Assembly: GCA_021789355.1 (NCBI GenBank)
Contig: JAJYJR010000106.1
Coordinates: forward strand, 1 to 12,322
Direction of reading: 5' to 3'
Source: Chloroflexota bacterium
Lineage (GTDB): Bacteria; Chloroflexota; Limnocylindria; Limnocylindrales; CSP1-4
Length of the DNA: 12,322 nt
A program made the position numbers and the translations under genes. The notes below the pieces were generated by a model. It saw only the letters and a program-made list of their open reading frames with translations, was not told the origin of the DNA and searched no databases. How positions within the stretch are numbered: the first letter of the stretch is position 1; each line of letters starts with the position of its first letter. This document shows positions 1-6,020 of the stretch, in pieces.

Positions 1-47
1 TTCGAGCATTTACCCACCGGGCTGGGCGCAGAAGGGGACGTCGAGGT

Positions 48-73
48 TTGACACGGCCCTGGGGATTTAGACT
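48..73 (+). promoter_or_regulatory. Possible tRNA-Leu promoter
   Basis: A perfect TTGACA lies at 48-53 and a weak -10-like TAGACT at 68-73, a few bases before the mature tRNA. The 14-base spacer is shorter than the usual 16-18, so the -35 match is good but the -10 assignment is doubtful. Confidence 0.35.
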
Positions 74-81
74 CGGTCCGG

Positions 82-168
82 GCCGAAGTGGCGGAACCGG
101 CAGACGCGGCGGACTTAAACTCCGCTGGGGGAGACCCCGTGCGAGTTCGAACCTCGCCTTCGGCACCA
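82..168 (+). tRNA. tRNA-Leu(UAA)
   Basis: A class II tRNA with every arm traceable. The 7-bp acceptor stem pairs GCCGAAG (82-88) with CTTCGGC (158-164), followed by discriminator A165 and encoded CCA (166-168). The anticodon stem is GCGGA (109-113) with TCCGC (121-125) around loop CTTAAAC, which gives anticodon UAA (116-118). A long variable arm (126-140) forms a GGGG/CCCC hairpin. The T arm is GCGAG, TTCGAAC, CTCGC (141-157). The tRNA reads leucine UUA/UUG codons. It is the integration target of the element, and its 3' part is repeated at 12139-12195. Confidence 0.96.
114..168 (+). repeat. attL: shared 3' tRNA half
   Basis: This is the part of the tRNA gene repeated at the right end. Identity starts at the first base of the anticodon loop (CTTAAACTCCGCTG, 114-127), is lost in the variable arm and 5' T-stem strand (128-144), and resumes through the T loop and acceptor stem (145-168). 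Tyrosine integrases that use tRNA genes often exchange strands in the anticodon loop, which fits the left edge of identity. Confidence 0.8.
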
Positions 169-183
169 CAATCGGCACCACAA
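160..183 (+). repeat. 12-bp tandem duplication at tRNA end
   Basis: The 12-mer TCGGCACCACAA occurs twice head to tail (160-171 and 172-183). The first copy includes the last bases of the tRNA and its CCA. It may be a scar of an earlier recombination or a replication slippage product. Confidence 0.8.
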
Positions 184-185
184 CT

Positions 186-230
186 GGCAGCTTCCCGGCA
201 TCATCGGCGTATGCTGGCGGACAGGCGGAC
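186..230 (+). repeat. Candidate integrase arm sites, left
   Basis: GGCAGCTTC followed by CCGGCA (186-200) recurs near the right end with one extra base (12024-12039). GCGGAC occurs at 217-222 and 225-230, and the longer GCGGACAG at 217-224 recurs at 12049-12056. Direct repeats flanking the core at both ends are what arm-type integrase or excisionase sites look like, but the motifs are short and the DNA is GC-rich. Confidence 0.35.
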
Positions 231-286
231 GCCCCGCCGTTGAGGGGCGAGGCGCCGGCAGCAGTCCTGTCGTGGAGGACCGCCTG

Positions 287-473
287 ATGGCATCATCCCA
301 CATGCGCCGAAGCCCTGGCGAGGGGGCTGTCTACGAGACCGCGGAGGGTCGCTGGCGAGCCGCTCTGATCGTCACGGATCCCCGGACCGGAGCCGACGTG
401 CGCCGCTTCGTCTCGGGCCGGAGCCGCGCCGAGACAGTCCGAAAGCTCGACGGGCTGAAACGTGACGCCGCGT
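287..473 (+). pseudogene. Integrase N-terminal arm-binding domain (out of frame)
   Basis: This encodes the start of the integrase, in a different frame from the rest. The start is ATG 287, with GGAGG at 274-278 eight bases upstream; GTG 272 has no such site. The product has the GEGAVY...GRWRAAL...DPRTG pattern of the AP2-like/SAM-like arm-binding domain of phage-type integrases, ending in KLDGLKRDAA. Removing one T of the TT at 473-474 joins it to the downstream frame as ...RDAA-SGALPTGTTT..., which reads naturally. The joined protein would be about 396 aa, a normal length for this family. Without a fix or ribosomal frameshift, this frame runs on only as unrelated sequence to a stop at 736. 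Confidence 0.7.
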
Positions 474-1478
474 TCCGGGGCCCTGCCGACCGGCACCACG
501 ACGGCCGAGTACCTGGCTGGCTGGCTGGACCGCGGCAAGGCCAACGTCCGACCCTCAAGCTGGCGCCAGCGCGACCAGTACGTCCGCACCTACATGCTGC
601 CGACCATCGGGAGCATCCCGCTCGCGCGGCCGGTGCCCGCAGACGTGGAACGGATGACAACGGCGCTGGTGGCCGATGGCAAGGCGCCGCGGACCGCGGC
701 CGGCGTCCGCGTCATCCTCCGGAGGGCCCTCGGTGACGCCCTCCGGGACGGGATGGTGGCGCGCAACGTTGCGGCGCTGGCGCGGCCACCGCACGTGCCG
801 ACCCGGGATCTGAAGGCCGGCCGCGACTACCTCGACACGGCTGACCTGCGGCGCCTGATCGTGGCGAGCGAGGCCCATCCTCTCGGGCCACTGGTGACGC
901 TCGCGGTGACCACGGGGATGCGGCAGGGTGAGCTGTTGGGGCTGTCGTGGGCCGACGTGCGGTTGGGCGGCACGTCGAGCCTCACGGTGCGCCGGAGTCT
1001 GGCGCGCTCGTGGGAGGGCGCCAACACGTGGGCGGTCGGCGAGGTGAAGACGGCCCGCAGCCGGCGCACGATCAACTTGCCGGCCGCAGCTGTCGACGCG
1101 CTCCACCGTCAGCGGGAGCGGCAGGATGCCGCTCGTGAAGCCGCCGGCAGCGCGTGGCAGGATCGGGATGGTCTTGTGTTCACCAACTCGATCGGTCAGC
1201 CCCTGCGCGGGTACAACGTGACCCGAGAGTTCCACGGCCTGCTCGACGGGGCGGGGCTACCGTCCGTCCCGTTTCACGCGCTCAGGCACTCCGCGGCTAC
1301 CGCGCTCCTGACCGCTGGCGTGCCGCTCCGCGTCGTGTCCGACCTGCTCGGCCACTCCACCATCGTCATCACGGCCAACGTCTACGCCGCCGTCGTGCCC
1401 GAGCTGCGCCGCGAGGCCGCGGATGCAATGGATCGAGCCCTCGGGTCAGGTGCACCTCACGCGGATGCGCGTCTATGA
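462..1478 (+). CDS. Tyrosine recombinase/integrase (catalytic part)
   Basis: Catalyses site-specific integration, and with a directionality factor excision, of the element at tRNA-Leu. Counting from GTG 462, residues 14-110 form the core-binding SAM-like domain (AEYLAGWL...), and the catalytic domain follows. The full active-site set is present: Arg154 (GMRQGE), Lys196 (EVKTARS), His272 and Arg275 (HALRH), His298 (LLGHS) and the nucleophile Tyr308 (NVYA). The N-terminal arm-binding domain is encoded in another frame from 287, so the gene carries a +1 frameshift near 473. GTG 462 is simply the first start in this frame and may give an arm-less, inactive or altered protein. The stop overlaps the next gene's start as ATGA, implying translational coupling. 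The family is certain; activity is doubtful. Confidence 0.92.
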   Translation: MTPRSGALPTGTTTAEYLAGWLDRGKANVRPSSWRQRDQYVRTYMLPTIGSIPLARPVPADVERMTTALVADGKAPRTAAGVRVILRRALGDALRDGMVARNVAALARPPHVPTRDLKAGRDYLDTADLRRLIVASEAHPLGPLVTLAVTTGMRQGELLGLSWADVRLGGTSSLTVRRSLARSWEGANTWAVGEVKTARSRRTINLPAAAVDALHRQRERQDAAREAAGSAWQDRDGLVFTNSIGQPLRGYNVTREFHGLLDGAGLPSVPFHALRHSAATALLTAGVPLRVVSDLLGHSTIVITANVYAAVVPELRREAADAMDRALGSGAPHADARL

Positions 1479-2194
1479 GCGAGCGGCGGAGCGACCCTGC
1501 GAGCGGCGCCCCCCGGACTGGGGCCGATCCACAGGGAGTCCAGCCGAGCGAAGCAGCAGACTGGCCCCCGGAGTGGACTCGGTCTCCCATTGTGGACGAG
1601 CAGACGCGCGGCATCTGGGCCATCTCACCCGGTGGAGCCACTACCCTCGCCGTCTGGCGCCAAGTCCCTGATTCGACAGAGTTCGATCGGAGCCTCGTCG
1701 CGGTCCCCTTCGTGTTTCGGCCCGAGGTCGCAGTCGCTCAAGCCAGAGCCTTGGTGGAGGCCGCGGGACGCCGACCACCGGGGCTCGCTGAGGATCAGTG
1801 GCAGAGTCTGCTCGCGACCGTCTGGCCGGAGCTGACTGAGGAACAGAAGCGGAGCGGCGATGAGATCCTCCATGCGGTGCGCAAGAGGAAGGCGCTTGAC
1901 GAAGGTCTCGACGAGTTGGTGGATCGGCACTTGCGCGGCACCTCTGGCCTTGAGCTGTCGGAAGAAGCTGCCGCAGCCCTGAGGCCGCAAGGGCCCGGCC
2001 GACCCCCGTGGACGCGCCGGATGTTCGAGGACCACTGGGAGGCGGCCTTCCAGGAGACCAAGAAGCGCATCGGGAGAAAACCGACAATCGCTGAAGTGGC
2101 CGCGCACTTCCAAGGGCTCGACGGGCTCGCACTCGACCCCCACCACGTCCTAGGTCTCCGGCGCCGGTGGATGAGAGGCAAGCTCCCCGAATAA
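1475..2194 (+). CDS. Unrecognised protein coupled to integrase
   Basis: A 239-aa protein of unknown function. The start ATG 1475 overlaps the integrase stop in an ATGA tetramer, so it is probably translated by coupling and belongs to the integration module. The product is soluble, with no signal peptide or membrane segment. The first 45 residues are low-complexity and probably disordered. The middle part (about 46-110) mixes beta and alpha pattern, followed by a charged helical segment around residues 115-150. The C-terminal 60 residues contain a GRPPW turn, a basic helix and a TIAEVAAHF-type helix followed by HVLGLRRRW, which could be a helix-turn-helix. It may bind DNA as an accessory factor, but this is inference only. 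Codon usage and GC content match the neighbours. Confidence 0.75.
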   Translation: MSERRSDPASGAPRTGADPQGVQPSEAADWPPEWTRSPIVDEQTRGIWAISPGGATTLAVWRQVPDSTEFDRSLVAVPFVFRPEVAVAQARALVEAAGRRPPGLAEDQWQSLLATVWPELTEEQKRSGDEILHAVRKRKALDEGLDELVDRHLRGTSGLELSEEAAAALRPQGPGRPPWTRRMFEDHWEAAFQETKKRIGRKPTIAEVAAHFQGLDGLALDPHHVLGLRRRWMRGKLPE

Positions 2195-2246
2195 GAGACC
2201 TGTTCCGAACCCCATTTCCGTCCCCCGCCGGTCCGTTCATAGGGGT

Positions 2247-2441
2247 GTGCGGACCTACACCATCGTCATCCCGGACGACGCGGCAGCCCAGCTCGTTGAG
2301 CTGAGCCGGCGTGACTTCCGAGCGCCGCGCCATGAGGCCGCTGCGCTCCTCGTTGAGGCCGTCGAGCGAGTCACGCGCGCCCGTCGCGGACCCAGTGGAG
2401 ACCGGGGACAGTCTCCCCAGACCCGGGAGCGCCAAGCATGA
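2247..2441 (+). CDS. Small ribbon-helix-helix-like protein
   Basis: A 64-aa basic protein starting at GTG 2247. It begins with a beta-strand pattern (RTYTIVIPD, residues 2-10) followed by two amphipathic helices (DAAAQLVELSRRD and HEAAALLVEAVERV), the order seen in Arc/MetJ/CopG-type ribbon-helix-helix DNA-binding proteins. The C-terminal 20 residues are polar and probably disordered. No Shine-Dalgarno at useful spacing precedes the start (AGGGG lies at 2241-2245, directly adjacent), so it may be leaderless or weakly translated. It overlaps the following excisionase-like gene by ATGA, which suggests a regulator paired with that gene. The fold is inferred from pattern alone. Confidence 0.6.
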   Translation: MRTYTIVIPDDAAAQLVELSRRDFRAPRHEAAALLVEAVERVTRARRGPSGDRGQSPQTRERQA

Positions 2442-2734
2442 CGGCCGACCACGAGGTCACGATCCGCGCGGCCGTCGATCAGCTGGTGGCCGCGATCCGC
2501 GCCACGGTGCAGGCCGAGCTGGCCGTCCAGGTGCCGGGCCCCGTGCGCCAGCGGCTGCTTACGGTGGATCAGGCCGCGGGCGAGCTCGGGATCGGGCGCA
2601 GCCGGCTGTACCAAGAGATCGGAGCCGGGCGCCTCCGTTCCGTCAAGGTCGGCCGTCGACGGCTCGTCCCGACCTCGGCGATCACGACCTACATCGAAGC
2701 CCTGGCCTGCGGCGGACGGCGAGGTTCACGATGA
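2438..2734 (+). CDS. AlpA/excisionase-family HTH protein
   Basis: A 98-aa DNA-binding protein. The N-terminal 40 residues form a helical segment of no known family. Residues 41-88 are a MerR-like winged helix-turn-helix of the HTH_17/excisionase type: LLTVDQAAGELGIGRSRLY, then IGAGRLRSVKVGRRRLVP, then a helix ending in ITTYIEAL. Proteins of this type act as recombination directionality factors or as activators of integrase genes in phages and integrative elements. The start ATG overlaps the preceding gene's stop (ATGA), with GGGAG about eight bases upstream. Its own stop overlaps another ATG at 2731. Position between the integrase and the ATPase gene supports the excision/control role, which is inferred. 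Confidence 0.85.
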   Translation: MTADHEVTIRAAVDQLVAAIRATVQAELAVQVPGPVRQRLLTVDQAAGELGIGRSRLYQEIGAGRLRSVKVGRRRLVPTSAITTYIEALACGGRRGSR

Positions 2735-2751
2735 GGAGGAGATCCGGGATG
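2733..2751 (+). promoter_or_regulatory. Strong ribosome binding site before a 26-codon frame
   Basis: The excisionase-like stop overlaps ATG 2731, and a long GAGGAGGAG tract (2733-2741) lies about seven bases before ATG 2749. The frame opened by that ATG closes at 2829 and differs from that of the ATPase, whose own starts (2783, 2798) have weaker sites. It could be a coupling leader peptide, or show that the ATPase start was once here before a frameshift. Confidence 0.4.
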
Positions 2752-2782
2752 CCGTCGCGTCCGGGGCCGGGCCACGGCCGTC

Positions 2783-3652
2783 ATGACGAGGTGCGAGATG
2801 TTGCAGTCATCTCAACCTCGGCCGGCTGAGGATGCGCGCCCCGGCCTCTCCGCCGGGGCGACGCTCGAGTCCGACCCGCTCGGCCAAGCCTACCTGACCA
2901 CCCGCCCGCCGGAGGAACGCGCTGCCCTGGCCCTGGAGCCGATGACTCCGGAGCGTCGGCGAGCGATGGAGTCGGCGCTGCGCGCGCTGGAGTCTCCGCC
3001 TCCTGCTGACGAGCACCTGCTCGCCATCCCGGAAGCGCCCGACCTGCCGCCCGACCAGGCAGAGGCACTCGATCAGTCGCTCCGCAGCGGCGAGCCGCTC
3101 GTCGTGCGGCAGGGCTTGGGCTTCCTCATCGTGGCCGGTCCGGCAGACCTCACGATGAACCGCCTCCGATGGAGTCGCGGCGAGTGCACCGCGTACGTCG
3201 TGGTGAAGTACCGCGGCGTGCATGTGGACCACGGGACGCTGAACCTCACCAGCTCGGCGGCCCGGGCGGCACGAGCGAAGCTGCTCGCCGAGAAGGTGGC
3301 GGGCTCCGCGGTGCCGTGGCGCGAGCTCCTCGAGACGGCCAGCCTGCGCGTACTGCAGGCACGGGAGCAGAGCGAACCGTTCGTCGTGGTCGGCGGCCGG
3401 CCCGTGGCGCTGACTAGCGCGACCTACCGGCTGGCACCGCTGGTGCCTGACGGTCTCCCCACGTCCATCTTCGCGCCGGGTGGCACCGGCAAGACCACAC
3501 TGGCCGCGATCCTCGCCGTGAGCGTCGCCGCCGGCGCCACGATCATCCCGGGGATCGAACCGCGGCAGGGCGGCGTGCTCGTCCTCGATTACCTCTGGAT
3601 ACACGGATCGTCGGGGTTGGTCGCGAAGCTCAAGGCTGCCGACCTGCTCTGA
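2783..3652 (+). CDS. Truncated AAA/RepA-like ATPase
   Basis: A 289-aa protein that looks like the front half of a larger ATPase. Residues 1-220 form an N-terminal region I cannot assign to a family. Walker A is clear at 231-239 (APGGTGKTT) and the next strand VLVLDY (265-270) is the Walker B-type strand of RecA-fold RepA/AAA_25 helicases. The family normally continues for several hundred residues, but here only about 19 follow. IS110 sequence begins downstream within about 180 bases, so truncation by that insertion is likely. ATG 2783 is the first start in the open frame; ATG 2798 (codon 6) has a better-placed GAGG upstream and may be used instead. It was probably the element's replication or mobilisation ATPase and is now likely non-functional. 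Confidence 0.72.
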   Translation: MTRCEMLQSSQPRPAEDARPGLSAGATLESDPLGQAYLTTRPPEERAALALEPMTPERRRAMESALRALESPPPADEHLLAIPEAPDLPPDQAEALDQSLRSGEPLVVRQGLGFLIVAGPADLTMNRLRWSRGECTAYVVVKYRGVHVDHGTLNLTSSAARAARAKLLAEKVAGSAVPWRELLETASLRVLQAREQSEPFVVVGGRPVALTSATYRLAPLVPDGLPTSIFAPGGTGKTTLAAILAVSVAAGATIIPGIEPRQGGVLVLDYLWIHGSSGLVAKLKAADLL

Positions 3653-3727
3653 ACCGGCTCTCGCCCCGTCTCGCGACGAAAGCCTGCGAGTTGGGATGCA
3701 CTTGACACTGGTGCACAACCCGGATCG

Positions 3728-3749
3728 CCCTACCCAACGGGGTGCAGGG
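3728..3749. other. Imperfect hairpin beyond transposase stop
   Basis: CCCT-ACCC (3728-3735) can pair with GGGT-(GC)-AGGG (3740-3749) around a four-base loop, about 27 bases beyond the transposase stop. There is no T tract on either strand, so it is a weak terminator candidate. It could instead be part of the IS right end. A second short inverted repeat, TGCAC/GTGCA, lies at 3697-3701 and 3711-3715. Confidence 0.3.
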
Positions 3750-3776
3750 ATTCCATCGAAGTGCCTCGAAAATGAC

Positions 3777-5003
3777 TCAGGTGGCGGGGCTCACCGAGAC
3801 CCGGTAGCCGAGCGTCTCGAGCCTGCGGGTGAGCCGTCGCCGGACCTGCTCCCGGTCGCGTTCATCGAAGTAGTTGACGCCGAGATCGGTGAAGGTCGTG
3901 CCGCGGGCCAGGATCGCGTGGGCGATGATGATCAGGCTGTGGCCCACCGCCACGGCCGCTCGCTTCGTGCCACGGCGTGCCGCCAGCCGGTGGTATTGGG
4001 CGCCGAGGTAGGTTCGCGTGCGCCCCGCGGCGTGGGCGGCGTCGACGAGCGCGCCACGCAGGCAGGGGCTGCCCTTGCGGGTCCTACCGGACGCCCGTTT
4101 GCCAGCGGACTCGTGGTTGCCCGGACACATCCCGGCCCACGAGGCGAGATGACGCGCGTTCGGAAAGCGGCGCATGTCGGATCCGATCTCGGCCAGCAGT
4201 GTCTCGGCGGTCCGGCGCCCGATGCCCGGAATCGTCACCAGACGCGCGATCGCGGGCTCGAGCGGCGCGAGCCGGCGCTCGATCTCGGCGCCCACGTCCT
4301 CGATGTTCCGGTCGAGCTCGCCGATGTGGCGCAGCATCACGCCCAGGGTAAACCGCTGGTGCGCGCCCATCCGCCCCTTCAGGGCCTCCTCGAGGGCATC
4401 CCGTTTGGCCCGCATGCGACCGCGCGCGAGGGCGGCCAGGGCGGTCGGATCCTCCTCGCCCGCAATGAGCGCGCGCAGGATCGCCAGGCCCGACACGCCG
4501 GCCACCTCGGAGGCGACCGAGGCGAGCTTGATGTTCGCGCCCTCGAGGACCTTCTGGACCCGGTTGACCTCCGAGGCCCGCTCGCGGATGAGCGCCGAGC
4601 GGTAGCGGGTCAGCTCGCGCAGCTCCCGCTCCGGTTGGGACGGGACGAAGCTGGCCTGCAACAGGCCGTGGCAGAGCAGGTCAGCGATCCACTCAGCGTC
4701 CCGGACGTCGGTCTTTCGTCCGGGCACCGCCTTGATGTGGGCGGCGTTGACGACGAGGAGCTCGAAGGCGTCCTCGAGGATGTTGTGGACCGGCTTCCAG
4801 AACGAGCCGGTGCTCTCCATGGCGACGTGGGTGACGGCTTCCTCGGCCAGCCAGTCGACGAGGGCGAGCAGTTCGCGCGTCGTGGTCCCGAAGGTCCGCA
4901 CCGTGCGGAGCGCCTGCGCTCCGGGTCCGGGTATCAGGCGACACGCGACGACGGCGCGCTTGTGGACATCGAGCCCGGCGCAGCGAGGATGGACGACCTG
5001 CAT
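3777..5003 (-). CDS. IS110-family transposase
   Basis: A 408-aa DEDD recombinase that moves the insertion sequence, in studied members guided by a bridge RNA from the element's own non-coding end. The start is ATG 5003, preceded six bases upstream by GGAGG; an earlier ATG at 5042 has no such site. The N-terminal RuvC-like domain shows Asp12 (GLDVHK), Glu63 (AMESTG) and Asp99/Asp102 (KTDVRDAEW). A coiled-coil stretch spans about 125-160 and 200-245. The C-terminal Transposase_20 domain starts at about 255 (IPGIGRRTAETLLAEIG) and includes NHESAGKRASGRTRKG, where Ser299 is a good candidate for the catalytic serine. The length is normal and no frameshift is visible, so it may be active. It probably interrupted the ATPase gene to its left. 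Confidence 0.94.
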   Translation of the reverse strand: MQVVHPRCAGLDVHKRAVVACRLIPGPGAQALRTVRTFGTTTRELLALVDWLAEEAVTHVAMESTGSFWKPVHNILEDAFELLVVNAAHIKAVPGRKTDVRDAEWIADLLCHGLLQASFVPSQPERELRELTRYRSALIRERASEVNRVQKVLEGANIKLASVASEVAGVSGLAILRALIAGEEDPTALAALARGRMRAKRDALEEALKGRMGAHQRFTLGVMLRHIGELDRNIEDVGAEIERRLAPLEPAIARLVTIPGIGRRTAETLLAEIGSDMRRFPNARHLASWAGMCPGNHESAGKRASGRTRKGSPCLRGALVDAAHAAGRTRTYLGAQYHRLAARRGTKRAAVAVGHSLIIIAHAILARGTTFTDLGVNYFDERDREQVRRRLTRRLETLGYRVSVSPAT

Positions 5004-5130
5004 GGCACGCCTCCAGACCACGACGGCCGGGAGGGCGCTCATCCGAACAGAGAGTGCCTCGCGTGCTCCTCGGTGGATCGAGGGCGACAGTCGGTGATGC
5101 CTGCGAGCGCCCGGGTCGAAGTCAGGGTCG
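5004..5130 (-). ncRNA. Candidate IS110 bridge RNA region
   Basis: This is the non-coding stretch just upstream of the transposase start, where IS110-group elements encode their bridge RNA. A perfect 8-bp inverted repeat (GGGCGCTC 5033-5040, GAGCGCCC 5105-5112) encloses a perfect 5-bp hairpin (CCTCG 5068-5072, CGAGG 5079-5083, six-base loop). CTCGC (5058-5062) can also pair with GCGAG (5103-5107). Nested pairing of this kind suggests a structured RNA, but I cannot identify target-binding or donor-binding loops. Confidence 0.4.
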
Positions 5131-5493
5131 GGCTCATCGCACCAACTTTGGTCGACCTGTGTGCTGCCGGCGCGTCGCTCCCATTTTCATCCGCGGTGGT
5201 GGCGTGGAGCGCCATGGACAAGTCAGTGCGGTTCAGGCGTCCCGCTCCCTCCCCAGTGCCCGGCCGATCTCGCAGGCGTGCTTCCAGCGCCTCTGGCGTG
5301 GCGTGTAGGCGCACCATCACCACCACAACACCCCCCGGCCGGGGATGGGCGCGGCGATCTCGTTGGCCTCGGCGCGGGTCTCGATTGTGCGGGCGATCAC
5401 CAGCCGTTCCGCGCCGGCAGCCTGATTGGGCCTGGTCTTTGGCGTACAAGACCGGGCGTACCGCTGCAGATCCTCGATCTCACAGTGGCTCAC
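5130..5493 (-). pseudogene. Remnant of P-loop kinase-like gene
   Basis: Two pieces in different frames together resemble the C-terminal half of AAA_33-type small P-loop kinases. The first (5493-5317) reads GAERLVIARTIETRAEANEI...PIPGRG and then hits a stop. The second, shifted near the C/G run 5331-5344, reads VVVVMVRLHATPEALEARLRD and later LNRTDLSMALHATTADE. Intact relatives have the continuous order ARRLVLARVVESRAEL...VPG...VVRLRA...LEARLR, then a conserved HL.RT.EL segment. The N-terminal half with the P-loop is missing; upstream lies the membrane protein gene, whose stop overlaps the first piece. At least one frameshift and the missing half make it non-functional. The family call rests on remembered motifs. 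Confidence 0.5.
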
Positions 5494-6014
5494 CGTTTCG
5501 TCGGTGGACGGCGCTGCGGCCGCGCGCCATGCAGTTGGTCGCCGTCGGGTGTCGACTCACCGTAGGCCGGCGGGCTGTCGTCCCGTCCAGCCCGGGCAAA
5601 GGAGAAGCCGAACCTTGGCCGGGTGCCGGTATGGTGCCAATACGTCTCGCGGTCGATCACGGCCTGCCAGCGCTTTGGGTGGGATACCCCGCCGACGATG
5701 TGCACCGGGAAGCCTAGCCGCCTCGTCAGGTAAGCACTGACTGCTCGACCGCAACGCCGGTTGTAGCGGAACCACTGACCGAACGAGACGACGTTGAGCG
5801 CGAGCGCTGCCGCAGCGCCGCCGTACGCAACGGCAGACGGATGGAACCACGCAAACGTCCACGCGGGCAATAGCAGGAGAATCCCGCTTGCCCAAGCCGC
5901 CAGCTGCCACTGCAGTGTGCGTGCGTTGTACTCGGCTGCCTCGACGCCGACCAGGGGTCCCGCCTCGCGTCGCCAGCGTTCGACCATGCTCGCTCTCGTT
6001 CGCAATCGCACCAT
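5490..6014 (-). CDS. Two-helix membrane protein, candidate immunity protein
   Basis: A 174-aa protein of no recognised family. The N-terminus is basic (residues 1-17) and probably cytoplasmic. Two hydrophobic helices follow, at about 36-57 (LQWQLAAWASGILLLL...) and 60-82 (SAVAYGG...VVSFGQWF), close enough to form a hairpin. The tail holds a basic patch (NRRCGRAVSAYLTRRLGF) and a segment ending in RWQAVIDRETYW. The last 40 residues are low-complexity and run into the kinase remnant, so the natural C-terminus may have been lost. The start lies six bases after the stop of the giant RHS gene on the same strand, so the two are surely co-transcribed. Genes in this position usually encode immunity proteins for RHS toxins. 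That role is inferred. Confidence 0.65.
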   Translation of the reverse strand: MVRLRTRASMVERWRREAGPLVGVEAAEYNARTLQWQLAAWASGILLLLPAWTFAWFHPSAVAYGGAAAALALNVVSFGQWFRYNRRCGRAVSAYLTRRLGFPVHIVGGVSHPKRWQAVIDRETYWHHTGTRPRFGFSFARAGRDDSPPAYGESTPDGDQLHGARPQRRPPTKR

Positions 6015-6020
6015 CGCCTG

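Larger units (their letters stand above)
3680..5130 (-). mobile_element. IS110-family insertion sequence (approximate ends)
   Basis: This contains an intact IS110-type transposase gene and its two non-coding flanks. IS110 elements generally lack terminal inverted repeats and make little or no target duplication, so the ends cannot be fixed by eye. The outer limits come from where neighbouring genes stop: the ATPase reading frame at or before 3652 and the kinase-like remnant near 5130. The transposase is read opposite to the integrase module. Confidence 0.6.

Noticed and set aside
1641..2435. 264-aa - strand frame
   Set aside because: Antisense to the 239-aa and ribbon-helix-helix-like genes. 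The product is Arg/Gly/Ser-rich low-complexity with no ribosome site, and the + strand genes show coupled starts.
2807..3718. 303-aa - strand frame
   Set aside because: Antisense to the ATPase gene, which has a clear Walker A on the + strand.
3696..5717. 673-aa open frame on the + strand
   Set aside because: It runs antisense through the IS110 transposase, whose DEDD motifs are unambiguous on the - strand.
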